NCBI GenBank assembly: GCA_002718655.1
Contig: PBFM01000022.1
Coordinates: 1 to 32,371, forward strand
DNA from: Fidelibacterota bacterium
GTDB taxonomy: Bacteria > Fidelibacterota > Marinisomatia > Marinisomatales > UBA1611
DNA length: 32,371 nucleotides
Reading direction: 5' to 3'
Position numbers and translations under genes: made by a program. Shown here one piece after another: positions 8,125 through 16,068 of the stretch (position 1 is its first letter; each line of letters begins with the position of its first letter). The notes beneath the pieces are model-generated. The model was not told the DNA's origin and searched no databases. It saw only the letters and a list, made by a program, of their open reading frames with translations.

Positions 8125-9591
8125 TTAAAAGAAATATTTTAACTCAAATCTAAAATGAGAAAAATCTTCCATTTTATTAAAGGGATAATCATTTCTGTCA
8201 GGATGATGTTCGTTACCAATTATTTTTGTTAAGGCTAATGCTATATTTGTATTTTGATTAAAGGAAAATATTGCCTTCAGTTCTGTTAATGATCCATTTG
8301 CTAAATGAGAATTTGATGAGTTTGATATGTCTAACATCGATGTTAATCCTAATTCTAATTGATTATCTAAGATATTTTTATTTAGTTTAAGGAAAATAGC
8401 TTTATCGGTAAGAATTGCAATTGGAACTCCCATTCCAGGTGTGAAAAAATTAGCAGGGTTCAAATTTTCAGGATCAACCTCAAGGTTTGGGATGCTAATC
8501 TCTTGATCAATTGGTAGACTGTCAGAAGAATAATCTAATCTATCGTGAACGAAATATTGTGCGATAATATTTAATCCAAAAGGTAATTCAGTTTCGATTT
8601 GGAAGGTTGCCTGCACATATTGTGATTTCTCGATAAGTGGGTAAGATAAATGCAAGGAATCAGTTAAATAAAAAGAGTAAAGTGTTGATCTTGAGCTTTG
8701 CCTAGCTATGTTTTTGTTTTTGTCTTTAGTCAAAAAGAGTCCAACATCAGATCTTATTGTCACCCAGTTGTTTAATAATACAATTCCCATTCCTAGAACA
8801 TTTGTTTTTCTGTAACCATAAACGATGTCAACAAAGGGGTTACTAAGATCACTTCCTCTGCCATAAACATTTACACCTGTTAGGTTGAATGTTCTATCGT
8901 ATCCTGTGAAATATGAGGCTGATATGTTTCCAAAGCCAGCAGAATATATTCCTCTTATTCCTCCTTCAAAAGGTTTACCAGATATTGGTAGTATTTCTGA
9001 TGGGTCTGGATATACAGGTAATTCTACTGGAAAATCATCATTCCCTAATGGAATTCGATTTGTTGAATGAATTGGAGAAAAAACGGAATTTATTTTTAAA
9101 TCTCCAATGTAATAATCAAGGGCAATTGATAAGGATGCCATTTTTCTATCAATGCCACCAAAAAATAAATAATAGTAATCAAGACCACTAGCGTTATCTG
9201 TAGGACTGTTTTCATCAACATTGCCCCAAGAATGAATCTGTTTTCCAATACGGAAATCATATTTATTGCCACTATATGTCAAATATAATTCTCTCAAGTC
9301 AAGAATGAAGTCTTGAGGATTACTTGAGCCTAAAAAATATGTATCATCTTTTATGTGATATTCTATGGATAGATTACCATTCAATGAGATATTTTTCATC
9401 CTATTTTCAAAATTTATTGAACTGATTCTGTATGGTAGTCTGATGAGAGATCCATCTGATAATCTAGAAATGTAAGAATAATCCACATATCCAGAAACTG
9501 CCAAGCTGGATGTATTACCTTTTGTGATGTTTACATTTAGAGTAGTAATTAAAATAAATGAAATTATAGTGAGACTTTTCCTGTTAGTCAT
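8125..9591 (-). CDS. Outer-membrane beta-barrel protein, DUF1302/porin-like
   Basis: This 488-residue protein has a signal peptide (MTNRKSLTIISFILITTLNVNITKG) and then strand after strand of alternating hydrophobic and polar residues, ending in FELKYFF, a typical barrel C-terminus with terminal Phe. The segment FRIGKQIHSWGNVDENSPTD resembles the 'R-x-G-x-Q...WG' region of DUF1302 and alginate-export type barrels. DUF1302 proteins are often encoded with MMPL exporters and substrate-binding partners in lipid- or steroid-related clusters, which suits the position between lipid-handling genes here. It lies 8 bases after the LRR protein gene and 14 before the ketosynthase gene. Beta-barrel is confident; the exact family is tentative. 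Confidence 0.75.
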   Translation of the reverse strand: MTNRKSLTIISFILITTLNVNITKGNTSSLAVSGYVDYSYISRLSDGSLIRLPYRISSINFENRMKNISLNGNLSIEYHIKDDTYFLGSSNPQDFILDLRELYLTYSGNKYDFRIGKQIHSWGNVDENSPTDNASGLDYYYLFFGGIDRKMASLSIALDYYIGDLKINSVFSPIHSTNRIPLGNDDFPVELPVYPDPSEILPISGKPFEGGIRGIYSAGFGNISASYFTGYDRTFNLTGVNVYGRGSDLSNPFVDIVYGYRKTNVLGMGIVLLNNWVTIRSDVGLFLTKDKNKNIARQSSRSTLYSFYLTDSLHLSYPLIEKSQYVQATFQIETELPFGLNIIAQYFVHDRLDYSSDSLPIDQEISIPNLEVDPENLNPANFFTPGMGVPIAILTDKAIFLKLNKNILDNQLELGLTSMLDISNSSNSHLANGSLTELKAIFSFNQNTNIALALTKIIGNEHHPDRNDYPFNKMEDFSHFRFELKYFF

Positions 9592-9599
9592 CTTATGGC

Positions 9600-10664
9600 T
9601 TATTTAACAAGAATTGTTTTAATAATTTTCATTTTGTATCCATCATTAAATTTTATGAAATACATTCCAGAAGGATGTTTATTTCCTCTCCAATTAATTA
9701 TATGCTTTCCTGCTGCATATATTTTATTTTCTGCTAATTGATCAATTTCTTTTCCACTAGCATCATATACGTTAATATTAAACTTTTTATCGAATGGAAC
9801 ATCCAGGTCTAATGTAACCTTTGGATTAAATGGATTTGGATATGGTCTAGAAATGGTGAATTCATTTGGGGATATTTTCTCGTCCATTACTGTTAAAATG
9901 CTATCACAATTTTGTGGGGAATATACAGGGAATGAATAATAGAACTGGTCAAGACTTAACTCGAAATTATTGCTTTCTACTATGCAGGAATCAATGTCTT
10001 CACATAAGTTATTTGCACCAATTGCAAAAAAAGGGAATCCTCCTACATCATTACTATTCCAATCAAGATTCATATCACAAAAACATTCGGGGAGACTATC
10101 AAGTTGATTATTAAACAGCCAAAAGTAGGATAAATTTTCTAGTTCACAAATAGATTCTGGCAACTCACTAATTGCATTGTAGCCAAGATCTAAAAAATAT
10201 AGGTTGGTAAGATTACCAATGTCATCCATTAGATTTTCAAGGATATTATTGTTGATATAGAGGGATAATAAATTACTCAAGTCACTAAATGATGGAGGCA
10301 GTACGGAAATTCTATTCCATTCAAGGTAGAGTGACCTAAGTTCTGATAACGCTCCAAAGTTTTCGGGAAGTGCGTATATCGTATCATTGACACCTGAATT
10401 ATTTCCATAATTTCCAGCAACTAAAAAACGCAATCTACCATTAAACCATGTCTGTGTACCTATTGCTAAAGGGGAGTCATAGTTCAAATTATTTTTTATA
10501 ATTATACTATCCAAAACCTCAAGATCTCCATCGTATAAGCATGAGTCTCCAATCAGAATTGTAACATTGTTGGGCAATGTACCTTGGTAAGTAAAAGAAC
10601 TATCACATTGTGCAATGCAAAACTCTGTAATAATAAACATTATAATTGAAAATATTCTTTTCAT
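9600..10664 (-). CDS. Secreted leucine-rich-repeat protein with T9SS sorting domain
   Basis: This 354-residue protein has a signal peptide (MKRIFSIIMFIITEFCIAQC). About five leucine-rich repeats of roughly 23 residues run from residue 95 to 195 (units such as LSELRSLYLEWNRISVLP and LTNLYFLDLGYNAISELP). A Cys-containing linker follows, then a type A T9SS C-terminal domain from about 271 (SRPYPNPFNP...GMYFIKFNDGYKMKIIKTILVK). It should be exported through the outer membrane by the type IX system and be released or fixed at the surface. The LRRs suggest binding of a protein or glycan partner. It starts two bases after the arylsulfotransferase-like gene. Confidence 0.87.
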   Translation of the reverse strand: MKRIFSIIMFIITEFCIAQCDSSFTYQGTLPNNVTILIGDSCLYDGDLEVLDSIIIKNNLNYDSPLAIGTQTWFNGRLRFLVAGNYGNNSGVNDTIYALPENFGALSELRSLYLEWNRISVLPPSFSDLSNLLSLYINNNILENLMDDIGNLTNLYFLDLGYNAISELPESICELENLSYFWLFNNQLDSLPECFCDMNLDWNSNDVGGFPFFAIGANNLCEDIDSCIVESNNFELSLDQFYYSFPVYSPQNCDSILTVMDEKISPNEFTISRPYPNPFNPKVTLDLDVPFDKKFNINVYDASGKEIDQLAENKIYAAGKHIINWRGNKHPSGMYFIKFNDGYKMKIIKTILVK

Positions 10665-10666
10665 CT

Positions 10667-12700
10667 CTATTTTAGTAAAAGTACTTTTTCTGTCTTTGAT
10701 ATGCCATTAATGTTCATTTTTAAAAAGTAGACTCCAGCAGCAGTATTTTTGGCATTCCAATCAATTGAATGATTTCCGGCTGGGAAAATTGAATTTATTA
10801 TTGTTTCTAATTTTCTTCCATTTAAATCAAATACACTTAGATTAACATTTTGTTTTTCAGTAATAATAAAATCTATTGATGTTAGAGGATTGAATGGATT
10901 TGGGTAGGGTGCTTTAAATTGAAAATCTGATGGATAAAATTGATTAAGCCCTGATAGGGGGGCAGTATATGCATTAACCATTATTATTTTTTCTTTAATT
11001 GGGTTATCGATTGGTGTTACCATTAGTTGAATTGGGTTTCCGCCAATAATATTACCAATTTCTCCTATAAATGATATGGATTGAGATTCATCAACTCCAA
11101 TGCTAATTTCAATATTCTGTGCTTCAAACCATCCTTGCTCATCACTAATTTGACAAATAAGTAAAATAGGATGATCTCCTTCATTTTTTATTTCATATGC
11201 TATGCTGGAATTTCCTTCAGGGAGGTATACTCCCTCAATTCCATCATGCTCCATTAAATCATTTACTAAAACTGTGAATTCAATAGGGAAAAGACCTGGA
11301 ATACGATGTGCTCTATACACAGCTCCATCAGGTAAACTTAAATTATAAAGTCCTTCCCATACTATGTCGCCTTCATTGTTAATCTCAATCGAACGTCCAC
11401 CGCCACCAACAGTTGTTAAAAGATAATTACCATTCTTAAGTTTATGAGTGTTTCCAGAAGCGAAACCAAATAGATCTGATGGGAGGTCATATGACCAAAT
11501 AACTGATGCTCCATCTTCATTAATATTTATTTCTAGAGCCCGAGAAATGGGATCTGTAGTTCCTCTAAATTCTTGAGATAGATTACCATTATCAAAGGTC
11601 ACTAAATTACCATTTTCTAATTTTTGAATACTGTGTTGAAAACTAAAGCCAATATCATTACCTATGTTTGCATCTCCTGAAGGCATTGAGTGACCCATAT
11701 TCCATATTATATCTCCAGATGGATAAGAAATTTTTGTAATTCTAGATAAATGTCTTACTGATATGTATAGAGAGCTTTCTTCTTCATCAAAAATGACAGC
11801 ATTTACATGTGTCCAATCATAATGAAGATTTTGAAAAGCCTCAGTCCATGTTCCTCCTAATTCATCATAATCTGACATTTCAAAATGATCAAAAACATTC
11901 CAGGACCAGACGACCTCCTTTGAGTCTCTGTCCCATTCAACCAATTTATCCCCAATCCAAGGAAATTCAACAGTCACACCATCTGCCTGGAATCCTAATG
12001 ATTGGAAAGATGTAGTCCAATCTCCAACTGGAATCGGCCCGTATGAACTAGTCTCAATAATTCCAAGATAGTTTCCATTAGGAAGTAATATGAGATCGTG
12101 GTGAAGAAATTCGTTATTAGGTTCCTCCCAAATAATATCACCATTAAAAGTTCTTTCAGATCCAGGTAAGTTATTTTGAGTTCCAGTAATTAATTGGCAT
12201 CCAAGCATATTACCTTGGTCGCTTAGACTATAATATACAAAATTATCATTCCCAGAATTCCAAATTTCTTGTCCGCTCCTATCAATAACAGCAGAAAAAT
12301 AATTAAAAAAAGCTCCAAATATTGTTACGCCATCTTCATAGCAACATTCTTCAAAATCGTTTGTAGTTGATTCAGATAGTTTTTGCCCTGTGTTGAAGGT
12401 AAATGAATTTGTCCAATTGCCTGGTCCTGCATCAAAAACAGGTCTGACTCTCCAAAAATAAGTTTTGTTCCAATCAATGACTTGTTTTTCAATATGAATT
12501 AAACTACTTGTTCTTATTTCATCTTCTATCGTTGCAAACTCTGTATCCTGAGAAATTTGGATATCATATTCAATGGCTTCTGGCACCTGGTCCCATTCAA
12601 ATAAAATATGAATTTGATTTAAATTAGAACCATCGGTTGGCGATACTAATTCACAATATGAAAATGAAATAAAAACTATTTGTATTAATTTTCTCATCAT
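10667..12700 (-). CDS. T9SS-exported arylsulfotransferase-fold protein
   Basis: This protein of about 677 residues has a signal peptide (MMRKLIQIVFISFSYC), a fibronectin-III-like domain (about 20-108, SPTDGSNLNQIHILFEWD...YFWRVRP), and then an arylsulfotransferase (ASST)-like six-bladed propeller (about 110-480). Blades carry repeated 'LxNGNxL' turns and His/Trp motifs such as FLHHDLILLPNGNYLG, DWTHVNAVIF and SVRHLSRITK. It ends in a type A T9SS domain (PYPNPFNPLTSI... to KVLLLK). ASST enzymes transfer sulfate between phenolic compounds without PAPS, through a catalytic His; I cannot tell which His here would serve. I use the ATG at 12700 (TGATG junction with the START gene); a TTG at 12703 is the alternative. 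A binding rather than catalytic role is possible. Confidence 0.8.
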   Translation of the reverse strand: MMRKLIQIVFISFSYCELVSPTDGSNLNQIHILFEWDQVPEAIEYDIQISQDTEFATIEDEIRTSSLIHIEKQVIDWNKTYFWRVRPVFDAGPGNWTNSFTFNTGQKLSESTTNDFEECCYEDGVTIFGAFFNYFSAVIDRSGQEIWNSGNDNFVYYSLSDQGNMLGCQLITGTQNNLPGSERTFNGDIIWEEPNNEFLHHDLILLPNGNYLGIIETSSYGPIPVGDWTTSFQSLGFQADGVTVEFPWIGDKLVEWDRDSKEVVWSWNVFDHFEMSDYDELGGTWTEAFQNLHYDWTHVNAVIFDEEESSLYISVRHLSRITKISYPSGDIIWNMGHSMPSGDANIGNDIGFSFQHSIQKLENGNLVTFDNGNLSQEFRGTTDPISRALEININEDGASVIWSYDLPSDLFGFASGNTHKLKNGNYLLTTVGGGGRSIEINNEGDIVWEGLYNLSLPDGAVYRAHRIPGLFPIEFTVLVNDLMEHDGIEGVYLPEGNSSIAYEIKNEGDHPILLICQISDEQGWFEAQNIEISIGVDESQSISFIGEIGNIIGGNPIQLMVTPIDNPIKEKIIMVNAYTAPLSGLNQFYPSDFQFKAPYPNPFNPLTSIDFIITEKQNVNLSVFDLNGRKLETIINSIFPAGNHSIDWNAKNTAAGVYFLKMNINGISKTEKVLLLK

Positions 12701-13296
12701 CAATTCTTATTGGAAAGCGCTTCACCCAACCAATTGAGTACCTCTGTTCCTTGTGTTATCCAAGCTTTCTTTAAACCGAAATCTGGGAAATTACCCAACA
12801 ACTCTCCGTTCCAGCTATATGTCACATGTGTTTTATTTTCTGATAATTTTTTCAAAACCCAAATACCACTTGCATTATTTAGTCTTACTATTCCCGGTTC
12901 GACTAACCCATTTGGATGCTCAATTGCTTTAAAACTGAATATCCATTGATTTAAAGTTTTCTTTATTTTGTATTTAACAATATAGTCTCTTCGTGCAAAT
13001 GGGAATGGCATTTTAAGCATAATTTTTACAACATCCTTTTCTAATCTATCTATTTCCATTACTCTTTTGAAAATATTTGGATATAAATCCAAATCTTGAA
13101 TCATATGTGAAATTTTTAAAATATCAAAATTAAAAATCTTTTGTGCTCTACTGTATGGGTAATCTCCATTTTGTAACCAATCAATCTTGACAGGTTTCTC
13201 TTGCAAATTGACCCAATCTCTTAATTTTGAGAACTCATCTAATTCAATTCCAAGTAAGAAACAGCAACTAATTCCATAAATTAAAAATTTTTTCAT
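12700..13296 (-). CDS. Secreted START/SRPBCC lipid-binding domain protein
   Basis: This 198-residue protein has a short signal peptide (MKKFLIYGISCCFLLGIEL) and a single START-like helix-grip domain. Visible landmarks are YSRAQKIFNFDILKISHMIQDLDLYPN, VVKIMLKMPFPFARRDYIVKYK and VTYSWNGELLGNFPDFGLKKAW, which match the bacterial START/SRPBCC pattern of mixed strands closed by a long C-terminal helix. Such domains hold a hydrophobic ligand in a central pocket. With a signal peptide it would act in the periplasm. It lies three bases after the sulfotransferase gene and overlaps the next gene by one base. A lipid carrier is the natural role next to a LolA-like/MMPL pair; the ligand is unknown. Confidence 0.78.
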   Translation of the reverse strand: MKKFLIYGISCCFLLGIELDEFSKLRDWVNLQEKPVKIDWLQNGDYPYSRAQKIFNFDILKISHMIQDLDLYPNIFKRVMEIDRLEKDVVKIMLKMPFPFARRDYIVKYKIKKTLNQWIFSFKAIEHPNGLVEPGIVRLNNASGIWVLKKLSENKTHVTYSWNGELLGNFPDFGLKKAWITQGTEVLNWLGEALSNKN

Positions 13297-13299
13297 TGG

Positions 13300-14382
13300 T
13301 CAGGATAAAAATGTTTCATAAATATTTTTACAATCTTTCCGAATCTTATTTTCTGTAAGTCCAAATACTTCAAGATTATAAGTATGTTTACTTTTGTACT
13401 GTCTTTGCTTTTCAGAAGTAATTTTTATTGCATCCATGAGTTTATCTGTTTTTTTAACATCAATAAATTCCAATATTTGGTACATAAGCATCTCAAAATC
13501 ACTCATCATAAAATCAAACCGTATAATCATGACATTATCTTTATTTATTTTATCGTTTATCCAATCTGCGTGAAATCGGTTTAATAATTCAACAAAAGCA
13601 TTATAAAGTCTTTTAATGGTTCTGTCTCTTATATTCTTGTCTAGAGACCAAAAATTAAACCTTTTATCAAGTACACCTGTAACAAGGCTAAGCCCAGAGG
13701 GTATGACACTAAGAGGGTCTCTCACAAGGTATAGTATCTTTGCATTGGAATACTTTGCTTGAAATTCTGGAAGGTTACTGCTCAAACTAAATAATTTTCC
13801 TATGTAACGATTACTTTTGTTAACATAAATATTTCTTCTCCACATAGAATCAAACCATTCAAAATCCCTTTTAGATGTATCTCTTATTTCAGGGTCGACC
13901 CAGTGGAAAAGGTCATTATCATCAAATGTTAAAAAAAATCCATAGAAAAAAAATCCATCCAAATATCTAAAAAGAAGTGAAACATCGTCTGTCTCAAAAG
14001 ATTGTAAGCTTGTTTGGTGAGCTTCAGTAGAGTGATGTTTTGCTGGACTAAATCTTTCCATTAATGGAAGGAATGGTTTAATAAACTTCTGTACAATAAC
14101 TGATGGGTAAAGCATTTGCCATAGTTGCGAACCTGTACCAATTTTTTGCCCAATCAAAAAGCGGTGTAAGAAAGTTGTTCCTGACCTAGGATTTCCTATG
14201 ATAACTATGGGCGACTGCAATTGTTTCTTGATTCCCCAAAATAAAAGGTTATCCAACAATCTTCCAATACCCACAAAAAGGCGAAGAAATAATAATAGGA
14301 AACCGGATAAGAATGGAGAAATCCAGGATTTGAATGTTCTTCCTAAAATCAAATATAATTTTAATATTCTAATTAAGATCAT
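13300..14382 (-). CDS. PAPS-type sulfotransferase, membrane-associated
   Basis: This 360-residue protein has an N-terminal hydrophobic segment (about 22-48, ISPFLSGFLLLFLRLFVGIG) that probably anchors it to the membrane. A sulfotransferase domain follows. The 5'-phosphosulfate loop is clear (GNPRSGTTFLHR, about 63-74), as is the 3'-phosphate-binding segment (LVRDPLSVIPSG, about 219-230). Enzymes of this family move sulfate from PAPS to hydroxyl groups of lipids, sugars or other small molecules. A His-rich stretch (SPAKHHSTEAHQ, about 112-123) lies where an acceptor site could form. It is the first gene of the six-gene minus-strand run. The membrane anchor and lipid-related neighbours suggest a lipid acceptor. 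Confidence 0.85.
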   Translation of the reverse strand: MILIRILKLYLILGRTFKSWISPFLSGFLLLFLRLFVGIGRLLDNLLFWGIKKQLQSPIVIIGNPRSGTTFLHRFLIGQKIGTGSQLWQMLYPSVIVQKFIKPFLPLMERFSPAKHHSTEAHQTSLQSFETDDVSLLFRYLDGFFFYGFFLTFDDNDLFHWVDPEIRDTSKRDFEWFDSMWRRNIYVNKSNRYIGKLFSLSSNLPEFQAKYSNAKILYLVRDPLSVIPSGLSLVTGVLDKRFNFWSLDKNIRDRTIKRLYNAFVELLNRFHADWINDKINKDNVMIIRFDFMMSDFEMLMYQILEFIDVKKTDKLMDAIKITSEKQRQYKSKHTYNLEVFGLTENKIRKDCKNIYETFLS

Positions 14383-14415
14383 TATAATATTTTCATACGT
14401 TTTAAAAGTTTGGAT

Positions 14416-14434
14416 AACATATTCGAAATATGTT
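14416..14434. promoter_or_regulatory. Palindrome in the divergent promoter region
   Basis: A perfect inverted repeat with 8-base arms and a 3-base centre (AACATATT-CGA-AATATGTT) lies midway between the divergent sulfotransferase operon (start 14382) and the second arylsulfotransferase-fold gene (start 14505). It is well placed to be a dimer operator controlling both directions. No regulator gene is next to it, and AT-rich palindromes can arise by chance. Confidence 0.4.
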
Positions 14435-14504
14435 TATTGATTTAACCATGAACTACTTATTGTGCTAAATCGTTAAAATAGACTTATTGAAAACTACAAT
14501 TAAT

Positions 14505-15953
14505 ATGAAAAAGATACTTTTAACTTATACAATTCTCATCAAACTTGTAACTGGACAAGCCTTTGAGGGTATGACATTATTTTCTCCAACTCAAGGTGGA
14601 GGTGGTGGAGGAACATTTTATACATATCTTGTGGATAACGAAATGAATGAGATCAATACTTGGACCCATCCAAGAGGTGCCGCTAGTATGCCTTATCTTA
14701 TGCCTGATAGTACATTGTTCTATCCATATAGAGTGCCAAACCCATCAATGAACGCTGGTGGTACTGGTGGAGGCATAGCTAAATATTCATGGGGTGGTGA
14801 ATTATTATGGCAGTATGAGATTGCAAATGAAACCTATCAGCACCATCATGATATTGAACCATTAGAAAACGGTAATGTTCTTGTAATCGTATGGGAAAGA
14901 AAAACTGCAAATGAGGCCTATGCTGCTGGAAGACAAACAATAGATAATTCATTAAATCAAATGTGGGCTGAAGCAGTATTAGAGCTGCAGCCAGTTGGAC
15001 TTGATGATGCAAACATAGTCTGGGAGTGGCACATATGGGATCACCTCATACAAGATGTCGATCCAGATCTACCAGATTATGGAGTGATAAGCGATTATCC
15101 TGAGCGACAAGACATTAATTATGGTTCAGCAGGGAGTAATGGTGGGCCAGGAGGGGCTAATGGTGATTGGAAACATTTTAATGCAATAGCATACAATGCA
15201 GATTTAGAACAAATTGCTCTATCTTCAAGACATCATAACGAGATCTATATAATTGATCACAGTACCTCCTCTGAGGAAGCATCTGGCCATACTGGTGGAA
15301 ATTCCGGTATGGGAGGTGATTATCTGTATCGGTGGGGGAATCCACAGGCATATGGTCGTGGAAATAGTTCAAACCAAGTATTAGACTCTCAGCATGGAGT
15401 CAATTGGATTCCCAATGGTTATCCTGGCGAGGGTAATCTTATTATTTTTAATAACAATTATACTGATTATTCAGCAGTCTATGAGATTGAGACTCCGATT
15501 GGAGAAAATGGAACATACATAATAAACTTTGATGAACCATATGGTCCAAATCAGCCTGTATGGTTGCATACTGGTAATTTTCATACACAGATGCAAGGTG
15601 GTGCATTTCGCTTGCCAAATGGTAATACTTTGATCACTGATTGTGATGATGCAACCATGTTTGAGGTAACATATGACCATCAAGTCGTTTGGACTCATCA
15701 GTTTGGCAATTCACAATCATTCATAGCAAGAGCTCAAAAATATGAAATAGATTATTTAAATAGCAGTTTTCCTGAATATATCACTGGGGATGTTAATTTT
15801 GACGAATTGATAGATTTAATGGATATGCTGCTAGTATCAGACATGGTGTCAGGTGAAGGTTACCAGCCTACTCCGCCAGCTGATTATAATTCAGATGGAG
15901 AGGTTGACCTATCAGACGTTATTCTTATACTTCAATCCATATTAGATTTTTGA
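14505..15953 (+). CDS. Arylsulfotransferase-fold protein with dockerin-like tail
   Basis: This 482-residue secreted protein has a signal peptide (MKKILLTYTILIKLVTG). I use the ATG at 14505 because it gives a standard signal; a TTG at 14487 would add six residues. After a Gly-rich patch, an arylsulfotransferase-like propeller carries His-rich turns (YQHHHDIEPLENGNVL, WKHFNAIAYNADLEQIALSSRHHNEIYIID, QHGVNWIPNG). It differs from its relative at 10667-12700 in having no FN3 or T9SS domain. Its last ~60 residues contain two EF-hand-like calcium loops of a type I dockerin-like module (GDVNFDELIDLMDMLLV and ADYNSDGEVDLSDVILIL). Such a tail may dock to a cohesin-like partner, though none is encoded here. 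It is divergent from the sulfotransferase operon and upstream of exporter copy 2. Confidence 0.8.
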   Translation: MKKILLTYTILIKLVTGQAFEGMTLFSPTQGGGGGGTFYTYLVDNEMNEINTWTHPRGAASMPYLMPDSTLFYPYRVPNPSMNAGGTGGGIAKYSWGGELLWQYEIANETYQHHHDIEPLENGNVLVIVWERKTANEAYAAGRQTIDNSLNQMWAEAVLELQPVGLDDANIVWEWHIWDHLIQDVDPDLPDYGVISDYPERQDINYGSAGSNGGPGGANGDWKHFNAIAYNADLEQIALSSRHHNEIYIIDHSTSSEEASGHTGGNSGMGGDYLYRWGNPQAYGRGNSSNQVLDSQHGVNWIPNGYPGEGNLIIFNNNYTDYSAVYEIETPIGENGTYIINFDEPYGPNQPVWLHTGNFHTQMQGGAFRLPNGNTLITDCDDATMFEVTYDHQVVWTHQFGNSQSFIARAQKYEIDYLNSSFPEYITGDVNFDELIDLMDMLLVSDMVSGEGYQPTPPADYNSDGEVDLSDVILILQSILDF

Positions 15954-16000
15954 AGATTATCTTATTTAATCTAGTGGTTTTAAAACACCTAATATTACGG

Positions 16001-16019
16001 CAATTAAAATATTTAATTG
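16001..16019. repeat. AT-rich inverted repeat upstream of exporter copy 2
   Basis: Eight-base arms (CAATTAAA and TTTAATTG) around a 3-base centre lie 50 bases before the second exporter gene, in the 115-base gap after the dockerin-tailed gene. It has the same 8-3-8 layout as the palindrome at 14416-14434 but a different sequence. It could be an operator or chance in AT-rich DNA. Confidence 0.25.
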
Positions 16020-16068
16020 AGCAACACCTGCTTTTGAAAAAATTGATTGTTTAATACAGCATAAATAT

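Noticed and set aside
8885-9191. Plus-strand open frames inside the outer-membrane barrel gene
   Set aside because: They lie within a well-supported minus-strand gene, lack family features and have odd composition; shadows of the barrel gene. The same applies to the other antisense frames across the window.
13300-14382. Sulfotransferase as a glycosyltransferase or kinase
   Set aside because: The PRSGTTFLH loop and RDPLSVIPSG segment are specific for PAPS-type sulfotransferases.
15968-15992. Imperfect repeat around GTGGTTTTAAAACAC after the dockerin-tailed gene
   Set aside because: The arms match only with a bulge, and there is no clear T-run; not supported as a terminator.
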